Part shown: in pieces, positions 1-9,219 of the stretch
Numbering within the stretch: position 1 is the stretch's first letter
Layout of the letters: every line of letters begins with the position of its first letter
From: Verrucomicrobiota bacterium
Lineage (GTDB): Bacteria; Verrucomicrobiota; Verrucomicrobiia; Limisphaerales; JADLHS01
Assembly (NCBI GenBank): GCA_013140495.1
Contig: JABFSR010000030.1
Span: forward strand, 1 to 43,414
Reading direction: 5' to 3'
Length of the DNA: 43,414 nt
The notes under the pieces: generated by a model
The model's database searches: none
What the model was told of the DNA's origin: nothing
What the model saw: only the letters and a program-made list of their open reading frames with translations
Made by a program: the position numbers and the translations under genes

Positions 1-15
1 GAGGGGAATGGTTTG

Positions 16-178
16 ACGCCCGCCCTCACCCTGCCCTCCCCCAGGAGGGGGAACAGCCACCGCGCGCTACATTTTCTCTGAACGCCCGTTCTGCCAATGC
101 AGCCAGGGGTTTTCACCCGAGACGGCGAAGGATTCTCCCTCTCCCAGGGGGAGAGGGGCCGGGGTGAGGGCGAGCGTT
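16..178. repeat. Imperfect inverted repeat (palindromic element)
   Basis: The arm at about 16-52 (GCCCGCCCTCACCCTG then CCTCCCCCAGGAGGGG) is matched in inverted orientation by the arm at about 137-178 (CTCTCCCAGGGGGAGAG then GGTGAGGGCGAGCG). About 85 bases lie between them. Each arm also holds its own short palindrome centred on CCCAGG or CCAGG. The layout is that of a dispersed palindromic (REP/MITE-like) element; no transposase is present. I see no gene in 1-342. Confidence 0.6.
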
Positions 179-342
179 CAACAAACCCAAGAGAGATTGC
201 AGGAGGCTGGAATACGCCTGATTCATTTTCAACGCAGAAGCATGCTGGACAGATTTTTTCGTCCAGAATACAATCGCAGCCATGAACCGAGATAGGCTGC
301 AATACGCAGGGCCTACTTAGACGTTAGACCGATTCACACTAT

Positions 343-594
343 ATGCGCGATTCACGCCCTTTATCAAAATACGACGACCCGGAGATTGAGTTGTTTGTTC
401 AGTCAGGCCGGACGATTTCCGAGATAGCTGAGATTTACGGTTTTGATATTTACGATGTAGAACAATACCTGCGTCGCCGGAGGCCGGGACTGTATCAGCA
501 GGCGGTAGAGAATCAGGAAGCAAAGGCCCAAGCCAGAGGGCAGAGTATTCCGCCGCCCGCAGTCACCCCACCCGTCCACACACCGCCACCATGA
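343..594 (+). CDS. Small hypothetical protein with HTH-like segment
   Basis: This is an 83-residue reading frame from ATG. Residues about 28-60 (ISEIAEIYGFDIYDVEQYL, then an Arg-rich stretch) have the spacing of a helix-turn-helix as in small DNA-binding or terminase-like proteins. The tail is rich in Pro, Ala and Gln and looks disordered. I do not recognise a family. Composition of the first 60 residues is protein-like, unlike the surrounding frames. No strong Shine-Dalgarno is visible. A short overlapping frame begins at the stop (ATGA, 591) but looks random. It sits between repeat-rich stretches, so it may be a real orphan gene or a fortuitous frame. Confidence 0.4.
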   Translation: MRDSRPLSKYDDPEIELFVQSGRTISEIAEIYGFDIYDVEQYLRRRRPGLYQQAVENQEAKAQARGQSIPPPAVTPPVHTPPP

Positions 595-1281
595 GCTTGC
601 CCCCGATCTTCAATATTTCCACGATACTAATAACACCAGAGCACCACTGCCACCAGTATCCTTGTTTGAGTGGAGTGTGTTTAGACCATCGGCCTAAAAA
701 TGCGCTGCATCGAACAGCCGCCCCGCTTTCCGGTCAAGGGGTGGGTTTCATTTCGATTCTCCTTTCTGCGGTCCAGCGTCGCCGTCGGCGGCTGCGCTGA
801 GCTTGATTCGTTGGCCGTTCCACGTATGTCAGCATCTTCATTTCCTCCGTCGTCGGAATACTCACCCACACAGTGGGCCAGTGACTTGTTTGAATTCCAG
901 CGATTGGCGGGAGCGACGTCAGCGGCGGAGTGTCGGGTTCACATGGACGAATTCCTCTACTCACGATTTCCAGATAGTGCCGCAGGTCCGGCGATTGGGC
1001 TGCGCTTGCTGGCCGCGCATCTTTGGGTGAGGCTGCATCATCAGGAGCTTGATTTGCCGGATGTGGGTGTTGTGGGCGCTGGGGTAGTTGCGATAACAGG
1101 GCACACTGCGGTTGCTCTTTACCGAGTGTTTGCAGCGATGCCGCATGAGCGAGTGGGCCGGGATTTTCCTGCATCGGTCGTTGTTCCACTCGCGCAGGAG
1201 CACGCCAGAATAAATCCACCAACGGCCTAAATACCGAGATGGGCTGCAAATCCCCTGCCCGTTTAGACCATGCCGGGGAAC
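595..1281. other. Gene-poor stretch, no convincing CDS
   Basis: Long frames exist on both strands here (for example 700-1230 plus and 734-1462 minus). They are rich in Arg, Pro and Cys, show no domain or signal peptide, and the minus frame runs into the peptidase gene. I see no RNA gene or terminator. Short boxes recur at the edges: GTTTAGACCAT at about 679 and 1261, CGGCCTAAA at about 690 and 1224, and ACCGAGAT(A/G)GGCTGCAA at about 286 and 1231. The stretch may therefore be a repeat-bounded insertion or a decayed gene. Confidence 0.45.
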
Positions 1282-3009
1282 TTAGAGTTTCTTCAGTTCT
1301 GTCCGCGCCAATTCCATCAGCGGCCTGATTGTCGCCGCGTCGAATTGAAACTTGCAACCGGCGGCAGCAAACAGTTCCGGCAAGGGACGCGAGCCACCGA
1401 GCGCGAGTGCGGTCTTGTAGTCGCGCAAAGCTCCCGCCTTGTCGCGCTTTGAATTGGCCCAAACCTGTAACGCACCCAACTGGGCGATGCCATATTCAAT
1501 GTAGTAGAACGGATGGATGAAGATGTGGAGTTGACGATGCCACAGATGCGCGCGGGCCTCCTCATAGCCGCTCCAATCCACATCGCCGGCAAAACGATCC
1601 ATGAGTTTGTTCCACGCGACAGCACGATCAGCGCGGGAATGACCGGGATTGGTGTAAATCCAGTGCTGGAACGCATCCACGGTCGCAATCCAGCCGAGAA
1701 TACCCACGATGCCTTCAAGATGAGTGCGACGCGCGCGGTTCGCGTCGCCGGCGGAATAAAATTCCTCGATGAATTCGTTGCCAAGCAATTCCATGCTCAT
1801 TGAAGCCACCTCGCAGAATTCAATCGGCGCACTCCGGTACGCAACAAGGTCTTCCTCGCGCGTTGCGAGCGCGTGAAAGGCGTGACCCGCCTCGTGGAGT
1901 ATGGTTTCCACGTCGCGTTGCTGCCCGACGGCATTCATGAAGATGAATGGCACACGGGATTCGTTGAGCGTGGATTGATAACCGCCCGGCGCCTTGCCTT
2001 TGCGGTTTGCGAGGTCGAGCAGTTTCAAGTCCTGCATCCTCTGGAATCCGTCTCCGAGTTCAGCGTCGAGCTTGTCGAAGATTTTCTGTGAACGGGCCAC
2101 CATGTCTTCGACTTTCTCAAAGGGCTTGAGAGCGGGACGATTCAGCGGATCAACCGACATGTCCCACGGCTTCAGAGCGTCGAGACCCAGTTGCTTGCGC
2201 CGTTGCGCCTGTTGTTCGCGTACGGCAGGCATCACCTCACGCTCCACGGCCTCGTGGAAATCTAAGCAATGCTTCGCGGTGTAATCAAATCGGCCCATGC
2301 GGCGGAAAGCATAGTCGCGGTAATTCTTGAACCCCGCATTAGCGGCAATGCGCTCGCGCAACTTAAGCAACTCGTCAAACTGTTCCTCGAATTTGTCACG
2401 CTCCTGCAAACGCCGCTTTGCCACCAGTTCCCAAACCTCCTGTCGCAATGCGCGATCGGGTTCTTCAAGGAATTTGCCCATCTGCACAAGCGTCTTTTCT
2501 TCGCCGCGAAACTGGACTGTGAGCGAGCCGGAAAGTTTTTGATACTGCTGGGTGAGCTTTGCCTCCTCGGTTTCAAGCGCCACGTTTTCCTCACGGAACA
2601 ACTCGACGTGATTCTGAACGTCGCGGAGGAACACATCGTAGCGCGGTGACGGCAGCTTCGCGCGGAGCGGGTGCGCCATCAGCAATTTCTCCAGCTTGAA
2701 CTGACGCGGCTTGAGTTCAGGCTCAATCCTCTCGACGAACTGGAGGAAGGACTTTTCCGCATCGGCATTGTCTGTGTGGCAGGTCATGGCGATGTAACGG
2801 CGCGAAGATTCCTCGTCGAGTGCCGCGCTGAGTTCCGACCAGTCCACCAGCCAGCGTTCGAGTTCGCCGACAGTCGCGCAAGATGGAGCAACAACTTCAA
2901 GACGGTCAAACAAGGGAGCAATCTGGGACCAGTCACCAAGATCAATGGTGGCGGGCACAAAGCGCCGCGTCTTGTGGGCGGGCATCGAACCAAATGGCAG
3001 CAAATTCAT
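1282..3009 (-). CDS. M3-family oligoendopeptidase (PepF-like zinc metallopeptidase)
   Basis: A zinc peptidase that hydrolyses oligopeptides, probably in the cytoplasm because no signal peptide is seen. The M3 signature HEAGHAFH lies near residue 371, supplying the two zinc His and the catalytic Glu. The third ligand Glu is expected in the segment APIEFCEVASMSMELL just downstream. The N-terminal half is the helical M3 region, and 575 residues is normal for the family. An alternative start at 2985 (MPAHKTRRF) would remove eight residues; neither start has a good ribosome-binding site. The gene points away from the exported protein at 3183, so the two share a short divergent region of about 170 bases. 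No metal ligand seems to be lost. The exact peptide substrate cannot be told from sequence. Confidence 0.92.
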   Translation of the reverse strand: MNLLPFGSMPAHKTRRFVPATIDLGDWSQIAPLFDRLEVVAPSCATVGELERWLVDWSELSAALDEESSRRYIAMTCHTDNADAEKSFLQFVERIEPELKPRQFKLEKLLMAHPLRAKLPSPRYDVFLRDVQNHVELFREENVALETEEAKLTQQYQKLSGSLTVQFRGEEKTLVQMGKFLEEPDRALRQEVWELVAKRRLQERDKFEEQFDELLKLRERIAANAGFKNYRDYAFRRMGRFDYTAKHCLDFHEAVEREVMPAVREQQAQRRKQLGLDALKPWDMSVDPLNRPALKPFEKVEDMVARSQKIFDKLDAELGDGFQRMQDLKLLDLANRKGKAPGGYQSTLNESRVPFIFMNAVGQQRDVETILHEAGHAFHALATREEDLVAYRSAPIEFCEVASMSMELLGNEFIEEFYSAGDANRARRTHLEGIVGILGWIATVDAFQHWIYTNPGHSRADRAVAWNKLMDRFAGDVDWSGYEEARAHLWHRQLHIFIHPFYYIEYGIAQLGALQVWANSKRDKAGALRDYKTALALGGSRPLPELFAAAGCKFQFDAATIRPLMELARTELKKL

Positions 3010-3182
3010 GCCTTGAGGATACGGATGCGGGCGGAGATGAAAAGACTTTCGGTTCGAGGTGAGGCGCTTCGGGGCGCAAAACGAAACACAATTATGTCAT
3101 CGGTGTGTTGACGTTCCGATTGCGCAATCACTTGATTCCGGATAGGATCAACACAGAATCTGAAATCAACCGCCACCGCACA

Positions 3183-6100
3183 ATGTCGTTCGTTCGTAGA
3201 ATCCTTCACCCCACCCTCACCGCACTCGTCTGCATTATCGCGATGCTCGTCTTGCAGCCGGTGGCGGAAGCTGAGTCACCCAACGAACAATCCGTTCGCG
3301 TCCGTTTCGTTGACAGCGCCACGGGGCGCGCGGTGGTGCCGGATTCCGTGGAGGCGCAGCCGCAGGAGGCGGGACGCGCGGGCCGGCGCTTGCATCGCGA
3401 CAACATCGAAACGGAAGGGCGCGCGGAGTTCGTGCTGGATAACGGCACGCACACGCTCTCGGTCTCGGCTGCGGGTTACAAGCCCATGTCCGGCACGTTC
3501 ACAGTGTCGCCGGAGAATCACTTCAACATCGAATTACAACTCGATCCGCTCGACGTACCACGGGAAATTTCGCCGGAGCACGTTGCGTCGTTGCATCGAG
3601 TGAATGAAACCGTGTTTGTCGGCCACGTGGTGGACGACGATTCCGGTGAGACATTGGCCGGCGTGTCAGTACGCGCAGAGCCGTCCGGCAACGAGACGCT
3701 CACGGATGCACGCGGTTATTTCCAAATCTACGTTCCGGTGCAAACGCTCACCGAGGCGACCAACGCTCCTGCCTCGCTCGTTTTTTCCAGGTACGAATTT
3801 CGCACGGAGGAACGGCAGTATCTGGAACTCTCATCACAGGGCGATGGTGTTTACCGAATCCGGTTGGAACGCGGCGCGGACAAAATTATCGTGGACGAGC
3901 GGCTCTTGCGGCGGCGGAGCGCCTACCCGGTAAGTGTGAGGGAGGAATTTCCGCCGCCAGCAGAACTTCCTCCCTCCCTCATTCAACCGGAGGCGACAAC
4001 GATTGAGAGCTTCATGGCCCAGGCGGTCGTTGACGGTGGCATTTCGACGCAGCAGCTTGCCTCCACCACCGCTCATGTCCGCATCCCGACAAACATCCGC
4101 GTGCTCCGTCAGGACAACGTGACGATTGATTACATTTCGCTGCAAACCTACGGGCAGCGTTCGTTGCCGTCAGAATGGATCGCATCGTGGGGCAGCGTCG
4201 GGCCCGGCAACAGTGGAACAAATTCATTGAACGCCGGAGCAGTGGCGAACCGCACCTACGCCGTCGGCTACGTCAACAATCCCGCCAGCGCCAATTACGA
4301 CATCTGCGCCTCGACTTCGTGCCCAGTCTATAACCACGCGTTCACAGACAGCCGCACGACCACGGCGGTGAATTTCACGGCAAACTACGTGATGTTCCAG
4401 CCAGGCACGGGCCGCGTCGGTTTCAAAATCACGGAATACTCGGCGGAGAACAACCAGCTCGGCATGGCTTGTGGCGATGGCTTTACCGCGCCCACCGGCG
4501 GCTGCCTCTTCGATCCAGTCTGCATGGGTGAGAATGAATTCGGCCATGGACGCGGCATGTGCCAGTGGGGTTCGGCCCGCTGGGCAAGCGGTCGCAAAAT
4601 GGCTGGTCGCGTCACGGGTGATACGACGACAAATAATTTCCCGTTACAGAACTGGATCTGGATTTGTGAACATTACTATCCCGACCTCGTGCTGGCACAG
4701 GGCGCACCGCTCGCAATCGGCGATGACGTGAAAGTTCTAGGCACGGTGAGTCTGAGCGTGCGTCAATGCCCTGGCAACACGATCACCAACGGCGCGCTTT
4801 GCGCACAGGTCGCATCAAAGCCCACCGACAGCATCGGCACGATCATCGGCGGGCCCATGTTGGTATCGGTGGATGGCGTCGGCCACACATGGTGGCAGGT
4901 GAACTGGGGAGACACGAATGGATGGAGCGTTGAAAATTATCTCGAACGCGTCAGTGCCACGCCCGGCACGCCAGGGACGTTGACCGCAACGGCAATCTCA
5001 TCTTCGCAAATCAATCTTGCATGGGCAGACAACGCCGCGAACGAAATCGGCACCTACATCGAACGAGGCCCGGCGGCAGGAGGTCCGTGGACTGCGAATG
5101 CATTCGTTCGCGCGGGGATCACGAACTTTGCTGACACCGGGCTGGTTCCTGGCACTACGAACTACTATCGTGTCCGCACATTCAACCAGTCAGCCGTGTC
5201 GGCCTATTCGAACACGACCAATGCAGTCACGCCAGGATTGCCGCCGGTGCTTGCCGCAATTTCAAACCGCACCGTAGTCGAGAATGCCCTGCTCACGTTC
5301 ACAAACACGGCAACCGCGACGGACTTCGTCACGGAGTTGTCGGACTTTGAGAACTATTCGGCAGGAACAGCGGTGATGTTTCGTCTCCCGAATTTTTCCG
5401 GCAGCACGAGTGCGCATCTGAGCAACTCACCAAACGTGGCTGCGGTTTCCTCAACAATTCCGACGGGCAACGGCAGCGCGCGTGTGTTGAACGTGAACTG
5501 GGCGTTCACAAACTCGGCCCCAAATCCATGGCTGCGATTGACCACGTTCAATTCCACAACGCTGCCGAACCCGGTGATTGATTTTACAAGGCGTCTGCGC
5601 TTTCGCATCTGGACGGACAAGCCTCTGCAGGTCGGACTCGGGTTGCGCGAAACGACCACCGCATCCGGCACGCCCATCGGCTCGGACGGCGGCACGACCG
5701 GAGACATCGAATGGGTCGGCGTGACCAACTCCATCAGCGGCCAACCGCAACCGACGCGGCTGATCGCCGCCAGCAACTGGACGACGCTGGAGTTCAACCT
5801 CCCTGCCGAACCGGTGCGTAGTTTTGCCAGCGGAAATGGTATTCTGTCCACGGCATCCGGACTGGGAACGCTTGAGCACATCGCATTCGTGCCGATGGCG
5901 GGCAACGTGGCCTACAATGTTTACCTGGATGACTTCGACATGTTCTCGCCCAACGCACTCACTTACAGCCTGAGCAACAACCCGGCAGGCGCGACTGTTG
6001 GGTCCTCCAGCGGCGTGTTCAATTGGACCCCTTCGGAAGCGCAGGGCCCGGGCGTCTATCCCATCACGGTCATCGTGACCGACAACAATGTCCCGCCGCA

Positions 6101-6938
6101 GAGCGATTCAGAAACCTTCAGCGTGACGGTGACGGAAACCAACGCCGCACCGATCCTCACCTTGCCGCCGTCTCAGAACGTCGTCGAGCTTTCTTCGTTC
6201 ATCGCCACGAACAGCGCAAGCGACACCGACTTGCCGGCCAACACTCTTGCGTTCGGACTTGTCTCGGGGCCGGTGGGTCTCACGTTGAACACAAACAGCG
6301 GCGTGATGACGTGGACTCCGACGGAGGCACAGGGCCCGGGGACGTATCCCGTGACGGTGTTCGTCTCCGACAACGGCACGCCACCACTCTCTTTCACGAA
6401 CAACTTTACGCTCACAGTGCTCGAATCAAATTCGCCACCCACGCTCGCGGCGATTTCTGATCGAACGGTTCACGCTGGCACTTTCATCTCGTTCACCAAC
6501 TCGGGCACAGACCCGGATCTACCGGCAAACGCCCTCACCTATTCCATCTTCGGCACGCCGCCGGAGGGAGCGTCTGTGAATGCCACAAACGGAATTTTCA
6601 CCTGGCAGACCGGCGATGCGAACGCCAACACGACGAACACAATCAACGTGCGGCTGGCCGATCACGAAGGCATCCTGTCCTCAGATTCCAGGAGTTTTGC
6701 AGTGGCAATTTTCCCGCGTCCGTTGATCCAGCAAATTGAACTGTCCGACACCAACGTGGTCCTGACGTGGAGCGCCATCAACGGCACGAGTTATCGGGTG
6801 CAGTCGAAGACGAATATCGAAGACGTGTTGTGGACCGACCTCACGCCTGATGTGAACGCCACCGGCACAAACGCACTGCGAAGTGAACCCCTCGGTTTCT
6901 CGCAAAGGTTTTACCGGGTGCGCGTGCTGACTCCCTGA
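3183..6938 (+). CDS. Exported SpoIID/LytB-domain protein with SH3-like, FN3 and Ig-like (He_PIG) modules
   Basis: The ATG at 3183 is chosen because it opens a normal signal peptide (basic MSFVRRIL, then a hydrophobic core ending VAEAES); upstream residues look like leader DNA. Residues about 35-200 resemble carboxypeptidase-regulatory-like modules. Residues about 300-480 match the SpoIID/LytB pattern: LPSEW (candidate catalytic Glu about 331), ANRTYAV, an ICxxxxCPVY-like segment and GHGRGMCQWG (about 453). SpoIID proteins cut denuded peptidoglycan glycan strands. An SH3-like region (about 515-590) and an FN3 domain (about 595-690) follow, then putative-Ig (He_PIG) repeats with the signature FNWTP/MTWTP and EAQGPG. 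The first He_PIG is split by a beta-rich insertion of about 205 residues (about 715-920). The C-terminus carries the module YRVQSKTN..W..FYRVRVL. Probable cell-wall-acting or adhesive surface protein of 1251 residues. Confidence 0.8.
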   Translation: MSFVRRILHPTLTALVCIIAMLVLQPVAEAESPNEQSVRVRFVDSATGRAVVPDSVEAQPQEAGRAGRRLHRDNIETEGRAEFVLDNGTHTLSVSAAGYKPMSGTFTVSPENHFNIELQLDPLDVPREISPEHVASLHRVNETVFVGHVVDDDSGETLAGVSVRAEPSGNETLTDARGYFQIYVPVQTLTEATNAPASLVFSRYEFRTEERQYLELSSQGDGVYRIRLERGADKIIVDERLLRRRSAYPVSVREEFPPPAELPPSLIQPEATTIESFMAQAVVDGGISTQQLASTTAHVRIPTNIRVLRQDNVTIDYISLQTYGQRSLPSEWIASWGSVGPGNSGTNSLNAGAVANRTYAVGYVNNPASANYDICASTSCPVYNHAFTDSRTTTAVNFTANYVMFQPGTGRVGFKITEYSAENNQLGMACGDGFTAPTGGCLFDPVCMGENEFGHGRGMCQWGSARWASGRKMAGRVTGDTTTNNFPLQNWIWICEHYYPDLVLAQGAPLAIGDDVKVLGTVSLSVRQCPGNTITNGALCAQVASKPTDSIGTIIGGPMLVSVDGVGHTWWQVNWGDTNGWSVENYLERVSATPGTPGTLTATAISSSQINLAWADNAANEIGTYIERGPAAGGPWTANAFVRAGITNFADTGLVPGTTNYYRVRTFNQSAVSAYSNTTNAVTPGLPPVLAAISNRTVVENALLTFTNTATATDFVTELSDFENYSAGTAVMFRLPNFSGSTSAHLSNSPNVAAVSSTIPTGNGSARVLNVNWAFTNSAPNPWLRLTTFNSTTLPNPVIDFTRRLRFRIWTDKPLQVGLGLRETTTASGTPIGSDGGTTGDIEWVGVTNSISGQPQPTRLIAASNWTTLEFNLPAEPVRSFASGNGILSTASGLGTLEHIAFVPMAGNVAYNVYLDDFDMFSPNALTYSLSNNPAGATVGSSSGVFNWTPSEAQGPGVYPITVIVTDNNVPPQSDSETFSVTVTETNAAPILTLPPSQNVVELSSFIATNSASDTDLPANTLAFGLVSGPVGLTLNTNSGVMTWTPTEAQGPGTYPVTVFVSDNGTPPLSFTNNFTLTVLESNSPPTLAAISDRTVHAGTFISFTNSGTDPDLPANALTYSIFGTPPEGASVNATNGIFTWQTGDANANTTNTINVRLADHEGILSSDSRSFAVAIFPRPLIQQIELSDTNVVLTWSAINGTSYRVQSKTNIEDVLWTDLTPDVNATGTNALRSEPLGFSQRFYRVRVLTP

Positions 6939-7099
6939 CAAACTGCACGAGGGGTCACGAGTCAAATCCAGGGCGCTGGCACCCTGCATCTCCAGCCTCG
7001 CCATCCCAGCGACCGGTTTGGTAAGAATTCGCGCATGACTCAGATCGCAACGGACGAACCCCGAAGACAACGACTTGTCATCTCAATGAAGCGTCGCCC

Positions 7100-7167
7100 G
7101 GAGCGCGGACAGCTTTGTCCGCATGAACCACAATCGCGGAACACGCGGACAAGGCTGTCCGCGCTCC
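7100..7167. repeat. Palindromic element upstream of membrane-protein gene
   Basis: Arms 7100-7122 (GGAGCGCGGACAGCTTTGTCC plus GC) and 7145-7167 are inverted copies over 23 bases with one difference. The spacer is 22 bases. Each arm is itself near-palindromic (GCGGACAGCTTTGTCCGC). The right arm ends 19 bases before the ATG at 7187, so in RNA it would form a strong hairpin in the leader. A dispersed REP-like element is likely. Confidence 0.8.
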
Positions 7168-7186
7168 TGTCCGGAGGCCAGCCAAC

Positions 7187-9211
7187 ATGAGGCCACCGTC
7201 ATTTCCCACATCGGCGGTTCTCCTGGTTCTGCTGTCGTTGTCCATCGGCTGGGGCATCCGTGGCAATTATGGTCATGAAGCCGGCGCGATGATACCGGGT
7301 GCTTTGGCGGCCATCGCTGCGGCTCTGATGTCAGGTCGCGAAGATTGGCGGAAGCGCGTGCCTTACTTCGCGTTCTTCGGTGCACTCGGCTGGGCTTTCG
7401 GCGGCTCGATCGCTTACATGGTGCCACCCACCTACACTCAAACGGGCCACCTCGCAACGCAGGTTTATGGATTCTTTGCCACGTTCCTGGAAGCCTTTCT
7501 TTGGGCAGGAATCGGCGGCGCGGCCACGGCTTACGCCGCAGTGGAAGATCGCGAAAAACTCACGGCCATCTTTCGCCCGTTGCTCTGGATTTTTGGAATC
7601 TGGACGATTCAATACGTCATTCAGGATACGCCATTCGACATTCAAGACCAGTTGTTCTCCGCCTTCGGAGCAGACCGCTCCGACTTTCGCCAACGTGACC
7701 CGCTCTACTGGCTGGACAGCGAGTGGCTTGAGGCAATGCTGGCATTGATGGCCTTGTGCGCTTTCGATTTGTGGGACCGGCGTTTCAGCAAGTTCGGCCA
7801 TCTGGTTCTGTTCGCTGTCGGTGGCGCGGCGGTGGGTTGGGGAATTCAATCATTGCTCACGACAACGGGCTGGCAAACCACCTTCGTGGGCGCGCTCGTT
7901 CACCCGCAAGGCGACATCTCGTTAATTGATCCTTCGACTGGTGCGCCGAAGTTTTCATCTGAGGATATGCTGACCAACTGGCCCCTGCTGTTTTCAAAAC
8001 TTCCGATGCACGTCGGCTGGCTGCTTGGAGTTGTGGCTGGCATCGGTGGTTATTTCTGGCACTATGGAGCATGGCGCTCCGGTTCCGCCCTGCTCGTACG
8101 CATGGCGTTGTGGAGCATGATCGTCTTTCTGGTCGGACCGGTTCTGCTCTCGAACTTGCCAATATTTCAGAGCGTCGGCGGATTCCGCCTCGCGCCACCG
8201 CGCGGAGACAGTTGGTCCAACATTCTCGGGTGTTACATCGGACTCGTTCTCCATTTTCGGAAGACCGGCCAGAAACCAATGGTCTTCGCCGCCCTGTTGT
8301 CTGGAGCGCTTGGCGGGCTGGCATTGACGACCGCGCAATTCGTCAAGGTGCTGTGCGTTTCCCCTGGCAATCCCGTGCTCACCGACAACGCCGCCGCCAT
8401 TGAATTCTGGAAGCATTGGCGCAGCGCCAACTGGCACAGCATCGCCCTCGAACAATTTGCCGGCTTTCTCTATGGCCTCGCCATCGTCATTCCCATGGGC
8501 ATGCTCGCATCGCGTTTGCCTGTAAGACGAGACGAACCGCGCGCCCGACCGTGGACTGAAATCTTCGCCGTCGTTTTCGTCTTCAACATCGTCGCTTACA
8601 TCAACGTCGTGAAGAACGTGCGCGACTGGACCGAGGTCCACAAAATAGGCGATGGTATCTTCCGCTCCGTTGCCGAATTCCTCCGCGCGCCGCTCATCGG
8701 CAACATCACACTGTCTGCGTGGACCTGGTTCACGCTGATGTGGCTGGCGTTCACCGCATGCGTCGTCATCGTGCTGGTGCGGCATCGGAAGCAACCGGTC
8801 GCTTTGATTCCTTCGACCTGGCTTGGCAAGGGGCAGTTGCTGTATCTTCTATTCCTCTGGCTGATCGTCATTGCCAACTTCACCAAGGCCGTGACTGCGT
8901 TTTCAGATGGGCGCATCGCAACGGAAGGCATGGTCATGGTGAATGCACTCATTTGCACCGTGCTTATCCTAGGCTTCGCCCGTCAGCAGGATGAAACGCC
9001 AGCAATCCAGGAAACCAGCTACGGTCTGCTCATCCGCAAATCTGCGATGCTGATCGGCGTTCTCCTGGTAACAACCATGACCCTTTACACAATCGGCATC
9101 CGCTCAATTTATGGCGACAAATGGGCCGGTTGGGGTGGCAACAATCTTCGCTTCGGGGATAACGCCGACTGGCGCGTCAAGCCGCTGCTCAAATCGAAAC
9201 GCCACAACTGA
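7187..9211 (+). CDS. Multi-pass inner-membrane protein, function unknown
   Basis: A 674-residue protein with many hydrophobic helices separated by short loops, for example AVLLVLLSLSIGWGI at 10-25, FAFFGALGWAFGG near 65, and pairs of helices to the C-terminus (MLIGVLLVTTMTLYTIG). It starts with a membrane segment followed by RGNYGHEAGAMIPGAL, a conserved-looking loop with His and Glu in the membrane-proximal part. I recognise no named transporter or acyltransferase family. It ends 8 bases before the heparinase-like gene and both are on plus, so they are probably co-transcribed, which suggests a role in transport or signalling for the same substrate. The leader carries a palindrome. Confidence 0.75.
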   Translation: MRPPSFPTSAVLLVLLSLSIGWGIRGNYGHEAGAMIPGALAAIAAALMSGREDWRKRVPYFAFFGALGWAFGGSIAYMVPPTYTQTGHLATQVYGFFATFLEAFLWAGIGGAATAYAAVEDREKLTAIFRPLLWIFGIWTIQYVIQDTPFDIQDQLFSAFGADRSDFRQRDPLYWLDSEWLEAMLALMALCAFDLWDRRFSKFGHLVLFAVGGAAVGWGIQSLLTTTGWQTTFVGALVHPQGDISLIDPSTGAPKFSSEDMLTNWPLLFSKLPMHVGWLLGVVAGIGGYFWHYGAWRSGSALLVRMALWSMIVFLVGPVLLSNLPIFQSVGGFRLAPPRGDSWSNILGCYIGLVLHFRKTGQKPMVFAALLSGALGGLALTTAQFVKVLCVSPGNPVLTDNAAAIEFWKHWRSANWHSIALEQFAGFLYGLAIVIPMGMLASRLPVRRDEPRARPWTEIFAVVFVFNIVAYINVVKNVRDWTEVHKIGDGIFRSVAEFLRAPLIGNITLSAWTWFTLMWLAFTACVVIVLVRHRKQPVALIPSTWLGKGQLLYLLFLWLIVIANFTKAVTAFSDGRIATEGMVMVNALICTVLILGFARQQDETPAIQETSYGLLIRKSAMLIGVLLVTTMTLYTIGIRSIYGDKWAGWGGNNLRFGDNADWRVKPLLKSKRHN

Positions 9212-9219
9212 ACTCCCAA

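Noticed and set aside
734..1462. 242-residue frame on minus across the gene-poor stretch
   Set aside because: Low-complexity Arg/Pro/Gln sequence with no domain; it overlaps the 3' end of the M3 peptidase gene on the same strand in another frame.
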